Shown: in pieces, positions 9,038 to 17,703 of the stretch
How positions within the stretch are numbered: position 1 is the first letter of the stretch
Layout of the letters: each line of letters begins with the position of its first letter
Assembly (NCBI RefSeq): GCF_003236395.1
Contig: NZ_POUD01000010.1
Span: forward strand, 1-64,000
Length of the DNA: 64,000 nt
Direction: 5' to 3'
Origin: Nonomuraea aridisoli
GTDB taxonomy: Bacteria; Actinomycetota; Actinomycetes; Streptosporangiales; Streptosporangiaceae
Program-made: the position numbers and the translations under genes
The notes under the pieces: model-generated
Told to the model about the DNA's origin: nothing
Database searches by the model: none
Seen by the model: the letters and a program-made list of their open reading frames with translations, nothing else

Positions 9038-9166
9038 GTTACGCACTCTGACCCTGCGTGGCTGTGCGTCGGTTACGGGTGATTCACCGTGGTAACAAGT
9101 CCCGCACAACCGTCACGCAGGAAACATGCCGGAAATGATCGGTTAGCGCAGGTCCCCTCGGGTAAC
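9038..9166. promoter_or_regulatory. control region between narK and a divergent small gene, with repeated GT(T/A)AC motifs
   Basis: GTTAC occurs at 9038-9042 and 9072-9076, and GTAAC at 9092-9096 and 9162-9166. The second and third form an inverted pair 15 bases apart. GAAAC follows GTCAC at 9112-9125. In streptomycetes GlnR controls nitrate assimilation through gTnAC-n6-GaAAC boxes. The half-sites here have that flavour, but I found no perfectly spaced full box, so GlnR control is only a suggestion. Confidence 0.3.
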
Positions 9167-9189
9167 AGGTGTCAGAGCAAGGGGGGAAC

Positions 9190-9480
9190 ATGATCAAGAA
9201 GCTGCACCAGATGGGTGTGAAGTCCACCCACATGTACATGGCCGGCATCGCGTCGATCGGACTGTCGTTCGCGACCTGGCTCATGTCCAAGAACACCGAG
9301 CAGGCGGGCCTGGACCGCGCCGACCGGTGGGGGATCTTCATCGGCGAGTGGGCGCCCACGTTCATGGCGATGGGCCTCGCCCTGCGCATGGAGGAGACGC
9401 ACCGCGACCTCGAAGAGCCCGGCATGGGCATGTTCGAACAGGCCGAAGCGGGCCGCGCCCCGACCCGCGCCGGCATTTAA
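9190..9480 (+). CDS. small membrane protein, unknown function
   Basis: 96 residues from an ATG at 9190, chosen over upstream in-frame starts because AGGGGGG lies 4-10 bases before it. One or two hydrophobic stretches (MYMAGIASIGLSFATWLMS and FIGEWAPTFMAMGLALRM) suggest one or two membrane segments; a charged tail (EETHRDLEEPGMGMFEQAEA) follows. It is divergent from narK and shares its control region. I do not recognise a characterised family. Confidence 0.65.
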   Translation: MIKKLHQMGVKSTHMYMAGIASIGLSFATWLMSKNTEQAGLDRADRWGIFIGEWAPTFMAMGLALRMEETHRDLEEPGMGMFEQAEAGRAPTRAGI

Positions 9481-9566
9481 CGTCCAGGTCACGCAGGCCA
9501 CGTCACCGTACGTGACCTGCGTGACGCGTGTCCGGGGCCGGTCGTCCGCGCGAGCCCGCCGGGGAG

Positions 9567-10043
9567 TCAGTCGCGGCGGCCGGCCAGGCGCAGCAGGGGC
9601 TCGTCGGTCAGCCGGTATCTGCGCCAGTCGTCCTGGTCGACCGCGCCGAGCTTCTCGTAGAACCGGATCGACGGCTCGTTCCAGTCGAGGACCGACCATT
9701 CCAGCCGCTGGTAGCCGCGTTCGGCGCAGATCTCCGCGAGCCGCTTCATCAGGGCGACGCCGTGGCCGCCGCCGCGGTGCTGCGGGCGTACGTACAGGTC
9801 CTCCAGGTAGATGCCGTGCACGCCGCGCCAGGTCGAGTAGGTCAGGAACCACAGCGCGAACCCGACCGTCTCGCCGTCCTGCTCGGCCATGTGCGCGAAG
9901 GCGGCCGGATGGTCGCGGAAGAGGGTGTCGCGCAGCTGCTCCTCGGTCACGCGCACCTCGTGGGCGGCCTTCTCGTACGTGGCGAGCTCGTGGATCATGC
10001 TGAGGATTTGAGGCACGTCGGCAGGCACGGCAGGACGAATCAT
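9567..10043 (-). CDS. GNAT N-acetyltransferase, diamine acetyltransferase-like
   Basis: 158 residues. The acetyl-CoA binding motif A is clear: LEDLYVRPQHRGGGHGVALM (residues about 82-101), followed by motif B LEWSVLDWNEPSIRFYEKLG. Length and the pattern HELATYEKAAHEVRVTEEQL resemble the spermidine/spermine acetyltransferase (SSAT) branch, so a polyamine, diamine or thialysine is a plausible acceptor, though unproven. The ATG at 10043 was chosen over upstream in-frame codons because the GNAT fold begins at MIRPAVPADVPQ. It is divergent from the aldo/keto reductase gene, with about 185 bases between them. Confidence 0.85.
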   Translation of the reverse strand: MIRPAVPADVPQILSMIHELATYEKAAHEVRVTEEQLRDTLFRDHPAAFAHMAEQDGETVGFALWFLTYSTWRGVHGIYLEDLYVRPQHRGGGHGVALMKRLAEICAERGYQRLEWSVLDWNEPSIRFYEKLGAVDQDDWRRYRLTDEPLLRLAGRRD

Positions 10044-10228
10044 GGCCAACAGCGTACTGTCCGCTGAAGTGCGCTTTCGTGTGCGATCGCCCCGGGGCCT
10101 GCCGGCGCGCGCCGGATTCGGCCCGAGCCGCAGGACGGTGCCCGAGGGCACCCGGGGGTGGTCCGCTCACCCTCATCCGGGACACTGGTGCTGCTTGACG
10201 TCTTCGCATGTGAGAAAGGTTGACAACC

Positions 10229-11125
10229 ATGGAACACCGCGTGCTGGGACGCACCGGGCGTGAGGTCGGCGTGGTCGGGCTCGGCGCCTGGCAGCTGGGC
10301 GCCGACTGGGGTCAGGTCTCCGAGGACGACGCGTTCGCCACGCTTCAGGCGGCGGTGGACGCGGGCGTCACCTTCGTCGACACCGCCGACGTGTACGGCG
10401 ACGGGCGCAGCGAGCAGATCGTCGGCCGCTTCGCCAAGAAGCACCCCGGGCTCACCGTGGCCACCAAGATGGGCCGCCGGATGGAGCAGATCCCTGCCAA
10501 CTACGTGATGTCCAACTTCCGCGCCTGGAACGAACGTTCCCGCCGCAACCTGGACGTGGACACCCTCGACCTGGTCCAGCTGCACTGCCCGCCGACGCCG
10601 GTCTACTCGACCGACGCCGTCTACGACGCGCTCGACACCCTGGTGTCGGAGAAGAAGATCGCGGCGTACGGCGTCAGCGTGGAGACGTGCGACGAGGCCC
10701 TGACGGCGATCGCCCGGCCGGGCGTGGCGACCGTGCAGATCATCCTGAACGCGTTCCGCCTCAAGCCGCTGGAGCAGGTGCTGCCGGCCGCCCGCGCCGC
10801 CGGGGTCGGCATCATCGCGCGCGTCCCGCTGGCCAGCGGCCTGCTGTCGGGCCGGTACGACGAGCACACGACGTTCGCCGCCGACGACCACCGCGCGTTC
10901 AACCGGCACGGGGAGGCGTTCGACGTCGGCGAGACGTTCTCGGGCGTCGACTTCGCCACCGGCCTGGAGGCGGTCCGCCGCCTGGCCCCCTTGGTGCCCG
11001 AGGGCGTGACCATGGCCCAGTTCGCCCTGCGCTGGATCCTCGACCAGGAGGGCGTCTCGGTGGTCATCCCGGGCGCCCGCTCTAGGGCCCCTCCACTTTT
11101 CGGGCGATGCGTTCGAGGGCGGTGA
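10229..11125 (+). CDS. aldo/keto reductase, C-terminally truncated
   Basis: 298 residues from an ATG at 10229 with AGAAAGG about 10 bases upstream. It is an NADPH-dependent aldo/keto reductase barrel: the catalytic region FVDTADVYGDGRSEQIVGRF holds the Asp and Tyr, followed by VATKMG and LDLVQLHCPPTPVYS. Homology stops at VSVVIPGARS (base about 11082); the last 14 residues (RAPPLFGRC onwards) are unrelated because the frame runs into a MarR fragment on the other strand. About 40 residues usual for the family (helix and cofactor-contacting tail) are missing, so activity is doubtful. Confidence 0.8.
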   Translation: MEHRVLGRTGREVGVVGLGAWQLGADWGQVSEDDAFATLQAAVDAGVTFVDTADVYGDGRSEQIVGRFAKKHPGLTVATKMGRRMEQIPANYVMSNFRAWNERSRRNLDVDTLDLVQLHCPPTPVYSTDAVYDALDTLVSEKKIAAYGVSVETCDEALTAIARPGVATVQIILNAFRLKPLEQVLPAARAAGVGIIARVPLASGLLSGRYDEHTTFAADDHRAFNRHGEAFDVGETFSGVDFATGLEAVRRLAPLVPEGVTMAQFALRWILDQEGVSVVIPGARSRAPPLFGRCVRGR

Positions 11126-11297
11126 GATCCTCCCGGCTGAGCCGGTCGAGGAAATGACGTCGCACCGACACGACATGGGCCGGCGCGGCGTTCTCGGGTG
11201 TGTCCAGGCCGTGCCCGGTGAGAACGAGGTAGCAGCCTCTGCCGTCAGCATGGTCGGGCGCGCGCCGTACGAGACCGCGCTCTTCCATGCGCGTGGC
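11082..11297 (-). pseudogene. C-terminal fragment of a MarR-family regulator
   Basis: Reading the minus strand, about 70 codons encode the end of a MarR repressor: RMEERGLVRRAPDHADGRGC (recognition helix end and wing), LVLTGHGLDT, then the dimerisation helix SVRRHFLDRLSREDLTALER and a stop at 11082-11084. The N-terminal half, including most of the DNA-binding helix, is absent. Upstream the sequence switches to subtilase coding on the other strand at about 11290-11303. It is a gene remnant between two other truncated genes. Confidence 0.7.
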
Positions 11298-13684
11298 GTG
11301 CCCCACCCCGACCTCGCCGGCAAGGTGGCCGCGAGCCGGAACTTCGTCCCGGACTACGAGGGCGACGACGACCTGAACGGCCACGGCACCCACGTCGCCT
11401 CGACCGTCGCCGGCAGCGGCGCGGCCTCCGGCGGTAAGTACAAGGGCGTCGCGCCCGGCGCGACCCTGCTGGACGGCAAGGTCTGCTTCAACTACCTCGG
11501 GCGGGGCGCCTGCCCCGAGTCGTCGATCCTCGAAGGCATGCAGTGGGCCGCCCAGTGGGGCGCCCAGGTGGTCAACCTGAGCCTCGGCGCCGACGACACC
11601 CCCGGCGTCGACCCGCTGGAGGCCGCCGTCGACGACCTCAGCGCCGAGTACGGCACCCTCTTCGTCGTCGCGGCCGGCAACGTCGGCGCCGAGCAGTCGA
11701 TCGGCTCGCCGACCTCCGCCGACGCGGCGCTCGCGGTCGGCGCGGTCGACAAGACCGGTGTGGTCGACAGCTACTCCAGCCGCGGCCCGCGCCTCGACGA
11801 CTACGGCGTCAAGCCGGAGATCACCGCCCCGGGCACCGACATCGTCGCCGCCCGCAGCTCTGCCGGCGAGGCCGGCTCCCCCGGCGACCCGTACGTCTCC
11901 TTCACCGGCACGTCGATGGCCACCCCCCACGTGGCGGGCGCCGCGGCCATCCTCACCCAGGCGCACCCGGACTGGACGGCCCAGCAGCGCAAGTCGGCGC
12001 TCGTGGGCGCCGCCCGGCCGAACCCGGACTTCGGCGTGTTCGACCAGGGCGCCGGTGAGCTCGACATCGTGCGCGCGCTGAAGCAGCCGGTCAGCGCCGC
12101 GCCGGCCACGGTCAACGTCGGCTTCCAGAAGTACCCGCAGAGCGACGAGACCCTCGTGCGCGCCGTGACGTACCGCAACACCTCCGACGCCCCGGTCACG
12201 CTGAAGCTGGCCATGGACACCGCGGCGCCGTCCGGGCTGTTCGCCCTGAGCGCCGAGTCCGTGACCGTGCCCGCCCGCGGGGAGTCCTCCGTCGAGCTGC
12301 GCACCTCGGTCGGCGCCGCCGGCGGCGCGTACGGCGTCTTCTCCGGCAACCTGGTGGCGAGCGCCGAGGGCGTCAGCGTGCGGACGCCGTTCAGCGTCTT
12401 CCGCGAGCAGCCGAGCGCGGACCTGAAGGTGAGCACGCTCGACCGCACGGGCGCGCCGGCCGCGCAGTCGATCACCATGATCGCCGACCACGCCGACTAC
12501 GACGCGTTCTACCTGATGGAGCCGGAGGGCACGTTCCGGGTCCCGTACGGCACCTACTTCGTCGCCACGGTGATGACCGCACCGCCGACCAGTCGTCGCA
12601 GGCGACGCCGGAGCTGTCCACCGTGGTGAGCGCGTTGTTCGCCGAGCCGGACGGCCAGGGCGGCTTCACCGGCACCCCGTACGTCTACCAGTCCGGCTGG
12701 CGCCTCGCCGGGTCGTACACCACCGGTTTCACCCGCCACGTGACCGGCAGGGACGTGGCGAAGGTCGAGACCGAGTACGCGGCCAACGTCCCCGGCGCCC
12801 TGGGATGGCGGAACAACACCCCGGTCGTCCCCGGCGTGTCGTACCCGACCGGATATGACCTGCCGCCGGTCGCGCTGCCCTCGACGCGCACGGAGTACTT
12901 CGCGGGCGACGTCTCCTGGCAGTCGTCCTTCACCGAGGGCCTGGAGACGGAGAGCTGGCCCACCGTGCTGACCCGGCTCGCCCAGGAGGCGACCGCCTAC
13001 CCGGCCGGCAGCACGTCCACCGAGCGCTGGAACGGCGCCGTGTTCGGCCTGCCGATGACGCCGGCGCTGCCCCCGTACCCGACCGTGGAGCGGCGGGGCG
13101 ACGAGCTGGTGCTCCGGCTCGGCGGGTACGCGGACGGCGCGGGCCACGTCGGCTCGGCCGACGTCGACTACGGCGGCCGGCACCTCGCGCTCCTGCGTGA
13201 CGGCGAGCTGGTCGAGGAGCGCGACGACGCGCTGGTCGGCATCGACGTCGACCCGTCGCCGGGCCGGTACCGCGTCGAGTACGGCGTGACGTCCCCGGCG
13301 TTGCGGTTGTCGACGCGGCGCGAGACGGTGCTGGAGTTCACCTCCGAGCACACCGACGGGAGCGTCACCCCGCCGCTCACCGCCGTCGGCTTCGCTCCGG
13401 AGCTGAGCGTGGACAACACCGCCGAGCCGCACCGGAGCCTGCACGTCCCGCTCACGCTCACAAGTCAGGGCCCCGCCGGCGACGTCCGCGCGGTGGAGGC
13501 CGAGTTCTCCTACGACGACGGCGCCACCTGGCAGAAGGCCCCGCTCACCCGGCACGCCGGCACGTGGACCGCCCGCGTCAAGAACCCCTCCGCCCCGGGC
13601 TTCGTCTCCCTGCGCGGCCACGCCGTGGACGCCTCCGGCAACGAGGTCACCTCGACGGTGATCCGGGCCTACGAAGTCAGGTAA
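11298..13684 (+). pseudogene. S8 subtilisin-like protease, N-terminally truncated and frameshifted
   Basis: Homology begins abruptly at HPDLAGKVAASRNFV. The signal peptide, propeptide and the strand with the catalytic Asp (DTG motif) are missing. The catalytic His region (DLNGHGTHVASTVAG) and Ser region (FTGTSMATPHVAGAAAIL) remain. A one-base deletion at about 12571 then moves coding to another frame, and homology resumes at TADQSSQATPELSTVVSALF and runs to a stop at 13684. The C-terminal half is the extracellular beta-sandwich region of large secreted actinomycete subtilases. With the Asp gone and the frame broken, no active protease can be made. Confidence 0.85.
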
Positions 13685-13700
13685 CCCTCCAGACGGCAGC

Positions 13701-13730
13701 GGCCCCCCGGACTACCCAAGCCGGGGGGCC
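13701..13730. terminator. strong hairpin terminator
   Basis: A perfect 10-bp stem, GGCCCCCCGG (13701-13710) with CCGGGGGGCC (13721-13730), and a 10-base loop, 17 bases after the subtilase stop. There is no T run. It separates the subtilase remnant from the RNA genes on the other strand. Confidence 0.7.
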
Positions 13731-13751
13731 TGAAAGGTGCCGCCATGTATG

Positions 13752-13889
13752 GCGCCAGCGGCGTTTAAGAGGGCAGGTCAGTCCTGACGACGTGTGCTCT
13801 GCCATTGAGCCACCGGGGCACGCAGAGCCCCGGGCCGGATTCGAACCGGCATCTCAACGATCACAGCCCGCCCTCGGTCGATCTGGCGC
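13752..13889 (-). ncRNA. Y-RNA-like RNA with permuted tRNA module (copy D2)
   Basis: Read on the minus strand, a closing stem GCGCCAG/CTGGCGC (13883-13889 with 13752-13758), an internal loop with ATCGACCG, and an upper stem GGGCGG/CTGCCC enclose a tRNA-like module in permuted order. The module has a T-arm GCCGG-TTCGAAT-CCGGC (13834-13850), an acceptor-like 7-bp helix (13827-13833 with 13813-13819) closed by a 7-base loop, then TG and a D-arm GCTC-AATGGC-AGAGC (13796-13810). There is no anticodon arm and no free 3' end. The layout matches bacterial YrlA-type Y RNAs. The Ro60-binding box is imperfect (CGACCG instead of GNCGAANG). Confidence 0.7.
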
Positions 13890-13901
13890 TCGACGGTCGA
13901 T

Positions 13902-14018
13902 GCTGAGGCTAGAGCGAGAATCTGAGTCTGATCGGCTGCCTCTTCCGGTTGGGCCACCCGGGCGCGTGTGCCCGGGGGAGGATTCGAACCTCCACTGTCA
14001 CCGTTCGTCAGCTTCAGC
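13902..14018 (-). ncRNA. Y-RNA-like RNA with permuted tRNA module (copy D1)
   Basis: A closing stem GCTGAAGCT/AGCCTCAGC (14010-14018 with 13902-13910, one mismatch) is followed immediately by GACGAACG (14002-14009), which fits the bacterial Y-RNA Ro60-binding consensus GNCGAAN(0-1)G. Inside lies a tRNA-like module: T-arm GGAGG-TTCGAAT-CCTCC (13977-13993), acceptor-like helix (13970-13976 with 13957-13963) capped by 6 bases, TG, and a weaker D-arm (13938-13954). The GCTGAAGCT strand is duplicated at 14022-14030. Tandem with copy D2 and co-directional with the gene at 14085-14816. Confidence 0.72.
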
Positions 14019-14033
14019 CTGAGCTTCAGCTTC

Positions 14034-14065
14034 GCGCTATCGCGCACCCCGTCGCTCGAACGGGG
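14034..14065 (-). terminator. two small hairpins between the upstream gene and the RNA cluster
   Basis: Minus strand CCCCGT-TCGAGCG-ACGGGG (14047-14065) followed by a GCGCGATAGCGC-type hairpin at about 14034-14045, 20 bases after the stop of the minus-strand gene. It may end or attenuate that transcript, or be a processing boundary before the RNAs. It loosely resembles a T-arm, so a third degenerate RNA copy is possible. Confidence 0.4.
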
Positions 14066-14084
14066 AGTCTCATGCTAGGCGAAA

Positions 14085-14816
14085 TCAGGCGAAAAGGTAA
14101 CGGAACACGGCCGCGCCGATCTCGCGCTCCTCGGCCTCGGTGCCGTTGGCCTCCTCGCGTGCGTACTTCACCGCGTCCTGCAGCTTCCGCACCCGGGCGA
14201 GCAGCTCGTTGACGCGCCGGGCCGGCAGCGCCCCGGAGAACGCCGTCTTCGTCCAGTAGCCGACGACGACGTCCTCGGTGAAGACCTGGACCTGCGCCGG
14301 GTGCTTGTCGGTCGCCTCGGCGAGCACATGGTTGCGCGGGACCTTCTTCGTCCTGGTCGTCTTGACCGGCTCGGTCCGCCACGTCTCGGCGTTGTCGTCG
14401 AACGTCCACGTCTCGGCCGGGTCCAGCGTCGGCAGCTTCGCCACGAACGTGTGCAGGTCGACGAGCTGCTTCTCCAGGAACAGCAGGTACGTGACCGGCA
14501 CGTCGCGCAGCAGGGTCTGGCCGTCCACCACCACGTCGGCCCTGGCGACCGTGTTCGTCCAGTCCTTGGCCGCGGTCACGTCGAACAGCCTGGTCAGGGC
14601 CTTGGCCACGTCGGCGAGAACCTCTTCCGCCTTCACCTGCACGCGGGTGGACTCCGGCGGAAGCTGCTCGCCCTCGTCGTCGATCGGCTGGTACGTGCGC
14701 GACAGGCCCGACAGCAGGGGCGCCTTCTGGATGGCGTGGTAGGCGTCGGTGATCGCGCGCTGGCCGCCGGCCTTGACGCCCTTCTCCACGGCGAGGATCT
14801 GGTTCAGCTTCGCCAC
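14085..14816 (-). CDS. conserved actinobacterial hypothetical protein (DUF7873-like)
   Basis: 243 residues from a GTG at 14816, giving (M)AKLNQILAVEKGVKAG, the usual start of this family as I remember it. Soluble and rich in charged residues; conserved stretches include KAPLLSGLSRTYQPIDDEGE, QLPPESTRVQVKAE, VTYLLFLEKQLVDLHTFVAK and a C-terminal helix PARRVNELLARVRKLQDAVK. I know similar proteins from Streptomyces and from phage or mobile regions, without a known function; the DUF number is from memory. The gene sits directly upstream of, and on the same strand as, two tRNA-mimic RNAs, so a role in RNA handling is worth testing. Confidence 0.65.
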   Translation of the reverse strand: MAKLNQILAVEKGVKAGGQRAITDAYHAIQKAPLLSGLSRTYQPIDDEGEQLPPESTRVQVKAEEVLADVAKALTRLFDVTAAKDWTNTVARADVVVDGQTLLRDVPVTYLLFLEKQLVDLHTFVAKLPTLDPAETWTFDDNAETWRTEPVKTTRTKKVPRNHVLAEATDKHPAQVQVFTEDVVVGYWTKTAFSGALPARRVNELLARVRKLQDAVKYAREEANGTEAEEREIGAAVFRYLFA

Positions 14817-14893
14817 AGGCGAGGTCCGTTCATGAGGGATTCGAGTGGAACACGGCAAAACTACAGCGATCACCCTGTTGACCCGCAATCCAT

Positions 14894-15355
14894 TTAGCCG
14901 GACGCGACGGCCCGCCCGTGCTCCAGGTAGACCGTCTCGCCGAGCTCCCGGGCGACCACGGCGGCCTTGACCCGGCGGGCCATCCGCTCGACCAGCAGCT
15001 CCTCCAGCTCGCCGGCCGGGTGGAAGTCGTAGGCGCTCAGCTCTCCGTCGGCGAACCTGATCCGTCCGAGCGTCTCCGCGTCGAGCTCACCGCCGTCGAA
15101 CACGAAGAGGATCTTGTCGCCGTGGTCCGGGTGGGGCGCCCAGTCGGCCACGAGCAGCCGGCCGATCGGCGGCTCGATGCCCAGCTCCTCGCGCACTTCC
15201 CGCACGCACGCCTCGTAGGGCGTCTCACCGGGCTCGACGCAGCCGCCCGGGATGTCGCGCTCCGGCTTGTAGACCGGCCGCACGAGCATCACCCGGCCTT
15301 CGTCGTCGAAGAACAACGCCCCGGCGGCGGCTCGGGCCCGGGCGAGCCGCGGCAT
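14894..15355 (-). CDS. Nudix hydrolase
   Basis: 153 residues. The Nudix box is complete at residues about 37-60: GGCVEPGETPYEACVREVRE then ELGIE, matching GX5EX7REUXEEXGU with the metal-binding glutamates. It hydrolyses a nucleoside diphosphate linked to some other group; the substrate cannot be read from the sequence. The ATG at 15355 has GGGGGA about 9 bases upstream; an upstream extension lacks this. It is divergent from the phosphotransferase gene at 15535. Confidence 0.9.
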   Translation of the reverse strand: MPRLARARAAAGALFFDDEGRVMLVRPVYKPERDIPGGCVEPGETPYEACVREVREELGIEPPIGRLLVADWAPHPDHGDKILFVFDGGELDAETLGRIRFADGELSAYDFHPAGELEELLVERMARRVKAAVVARELGETVYLEHGRAVASG

Positions 15356-15534
15356 GTCGTGATCCCCCACATTCCCGACCTTACGCGTCCACCGGGCGGC
15401 GGGGCCACGAGAGCGCCAACGGACGGTCACGGTACGTTCTCGAACCATCTATCATCTGCCTGGCTCACATCGCTCCGGCGGCGACCGACCGTTGCCGGCC
15501 GCGTTCACGTTCGCAGAGAGAGTGGCCCCGACGT

Positions 15535-16374
15535 ATGAGTGACCAGGTCCCCGGCGACCTGCTGGAGATCGCCGACGCGCTCGTACCCGGAGCCGCGCTC
15601 GGCACCGCGCGGCTGGCCAAGGGCGGCATGCACGACGTCGTGCTGCTCCCCGGAGTCGCGGCCGTGCGGGTCAGCCGCCGCCCCAGGGGCGCCGAGGAGC
15701 TGCCCCGCCGTACGGAGCTGCTGCGGGTGATCGGCGCGGCCGGGCTGCCGTTCGCCGTCCCCCAGCCGTTGACGCCGGTGCGGACGTTCGGGAATCGCGC
15801 GGCCGTCGCCGTGTCGTGGCTCGACGGCGCCGGCCTGCCCGAGGGGCAGGGCGACCCCGCGCGGATCGGCGAGCTGCTCCAGGCCCTGCGCGAGCTGCCC
15901 GTCACTCCGGAGCTGCGGGCCGCGCTGCCCGCCGCCCGCGACCACGACTGGGCGCGGATCCTGGCCGACGAGGTCGTCCCCCGCTTCCCCGCGAAGTGGC
16001 GGGCCGAGGGCCGCCGCCGGCTCGAGGCCGCCGTCGCGCTGGAGCCGGTCCCCGACGCGCTCGTCCACGGCGATCTCTGCGGTGGGAACGTGCTGTGGGG
16101 CGCGCACGGCAAGCTGGTCGGCGTGCTCGACTGGGACCGCGCCCACCTGTTCGACCCGGCGATCGACGCCGCCTTCATGAGCTGGCACGGCTGGGACACC
16201 CTGCGCCGGGCCGTCGACGGCGAGACCTACCGCCGCGCCCGCGTCTGGGAGGACACGTTCGGCGTCGATCATCTGGTCGCCGTGCTGGAGCTCGGCGGCA
16301 GGCCGCTGGCCGGCGTGGACAGCTACGTGGAGCACATCGTCGCCTGGCTGGAACAGGACGCCGCCCGTGCGTGA
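15535..16374 (+). CDS. aminoglycoside phosphotransferase-like kinase (APH fold)
   Basis: 279 residues. The kinase-like catalytic loop is LVHGDLCGGNVLWG (His178-Gly-Asp180, Asn185) and the metal-binding motif is LDWDRAHLFDPAID (Asp199, Asp201). These are the hallmarks of the APH/choline kinase superfamily. Substrate unknown; most chromosomal members are not resistance enzymes. The ATG at 15535 follows an AGAGAGAG stretch. The stop overlaps the start of the next gene by 8 bases, suggesting co-translation with the phosphodiester glycosidase. Confidence 0.83.
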   Translation: MSDQVPGDLLEIADALVPGAALGTARLAKGGMHDVVLLPGVAAVRVSRRPRGAEELPRRTELLRVIGAAGLPFAVPQPLTPVRTFGNRAAVAVSWLDGAGLPEGQGDPARIGELLQALRELPVTPELRAALPAARDHDWARILADEVVPRFPAKWRAEGRRRLEAAVALEPVPDALVHGDLCGGNVLWGAHGKLVGVLDWDRAHLFDPAIDAAFMSWHGWDTLRRAVDGETYRRARVWEDTFGVDHLVAVLELGGRPLAGVDSYVEHIVAWLEQDAARA

Positions 16375-17611
16375 TCTCCTGATCCGCGCCACGGCGGCCC
16401 TGCTGGGCCTGGTCCTCCTGCCGACCGGCCGGGCCGCGAGCGCCGACGCCGCCGTCCCCTTGGGCGCCGCCGGTCTGGCGGAGACCCGCACCACCAAGAC
16501 GCTGGCCGACGGCGTCACGCTGACCCGCATCGTCCGGGGCGCCGGCCGCGCGTCGACCGACGAGATCAACACCACCAACCGCGGCCCCTGGGTGATCAAC
16601 GTCCTGACGATCGACCCCGGCGAGACGCGCGGCCACCTCAGGGCCACCTACGGCCCCGACCTGGCCGGGACGGAGACGACCACCGACCTCGTCCGCTCCT
16701 CCGGCGCGCTGGCCGGGATCAACGCCTCGTTCTTCACCTTCTCCGCCAACCCCGAATACCGCGGCGAGCCGGTCGGTCTCGGCCTGTACGACGGGAAGCT
16801 GCTCAGCGAGCCCACCACCAACCCCGACGAGGCCGACTTCGTCGTGGACGCCGACACCAACCGCGTCCTCGTGGGCCGGCTGGGCTGGTCGGGCAGCGTG
16901 CGGAACGAGCGGAGCGGCGCCACGCTGCCGCTGGAGTACCTCAACCACCCGCCGGTGGTGCCGGCCTCGTGCGCCGAGCTCGGCGACCAGACCGCGTGCG
17001 GGGCGGCGGGTGACGTGGCCCGGTTCGACCCCGAGTTCGCCGCCGCCACCCCGTCCGGGCCGGGTGTGGAGGTCGTCCTGGACGACCAGGGCTGCGTGGT
17101 GGACACGTTCGGGACCCGCGGCAGGAAGCTGGCGGACGACCAGACGTCCCTCCAGGCCACCGGCCGCGACGCGGCGGCCCTGCTGCGGGTGGCCGCGGAC
17201 GGCTGCCTCGAGGAGACCTCGACCCTGGTGGACGAGCACGGCGACGAGGTGCCGGCGGGCGGCGCGCTGTTCGGCGTGACCGGCCGCTACCGGCTCCTGG
17301 CGGACGGCGAGATCGCGGTCCCGCCCGGTTCCGGCGGCCTCTACGGCCGCAACCCCCGCACCGTCGCCGGCGTCGCCGAGGACGGCAGGATCATGCTCGT
17401 CACCATCGACGGCCGGATGGCCACCAGCGTCGGCACCACGCTGGCCGAGACCGCCGCCGTCGCCAGGGCGCTCGGCATGCACGACGCGATCAACCTCGAC
17501 GGCGGCGGCTCCGCCACGATGTCGGTCAAGGGCGACCTGGTCAACAAGCCCTGCGGATCACGCGAACGCGCCGTCGGCGACGCCCTCGTCTTCGTGAACT
17601 CCCGCTACTGA
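16367..17611 (+). CDS. secreted phosphodiester glycosidase family protein (NAGPA domain), copy 1
   Basis: 414 residues from a GTG at 16367. The N-terminus RDLLIRATAALLGLVLLPTG then RAASADA is a Sec signal peptide, so the protein should be exported. The C-terminal half has the family core: GINASFFTF, then TIDGRMATSVGTTLAETAAV and HDAINLDGGGSATMSV. This GGGSA/T segment typifies the phosphodiester glycosidase (N-acetylglucosamine-1-phosphodiester alpha-N-acetylglucosaminidase-like, DUF2233) fold. In bacteria it is linked to cell-wall or exopolysaccharide turnover; the substrate is unknown. A close paralogue follows at 17704. Confidence 0.83.
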   Translation: MRDLLIRATAALLGLVLLPTGRAASADAAVPLGAAGLAETRTTKTLADGVTLTRIVRGAGRASTDEINTTNRGPWVINVLTIDPGETRGHLRATYGPDLAGTETTTDLVRSSGALAGINASFFTFSANPEYRGEPVGLGLYDGKLLSEPTTNPDEADFVVDADTNRVLVGRLGWSGSVRNERSGATLPLEYLNHPPVVPASCAELGDQTACGAAGDVARFDPEFAAATPSGPGVEVVLDDQGCVVDTFGTRGRKLADDQTSLQATGRDAAALLRVAADGCLEETSTLVDEHGDEVPAGGALFGVTGRYRLLADGEIAVPPGSGGLYGRNPRTVAGVAEDGRIMLVTIDGRMATSVGTTLAETAAVARALGMHDAINLDGGGSATMSVKGDLVNKPCGSRERAVGDALVFVNSRY

Positions 17612-17703
17612 CGCCTTCGGCGGTCAGTGATTTAACCCGTACGTCACTTCGAGCACAGTCGTCACACCAGTCGCCGTTATCCCGAGCCGATCAAGCTCGG
17701 GGC

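Noticed and set aside
13784-13993. Possible ordinary tRNA genes at the TTCGAAT arms
   Set aside because: T-arm comes before the acceptor and D-arm, the acceptor is closed by a loop, and there is no anticodon arm, so these are tRNA mimics rather than tRNAs.
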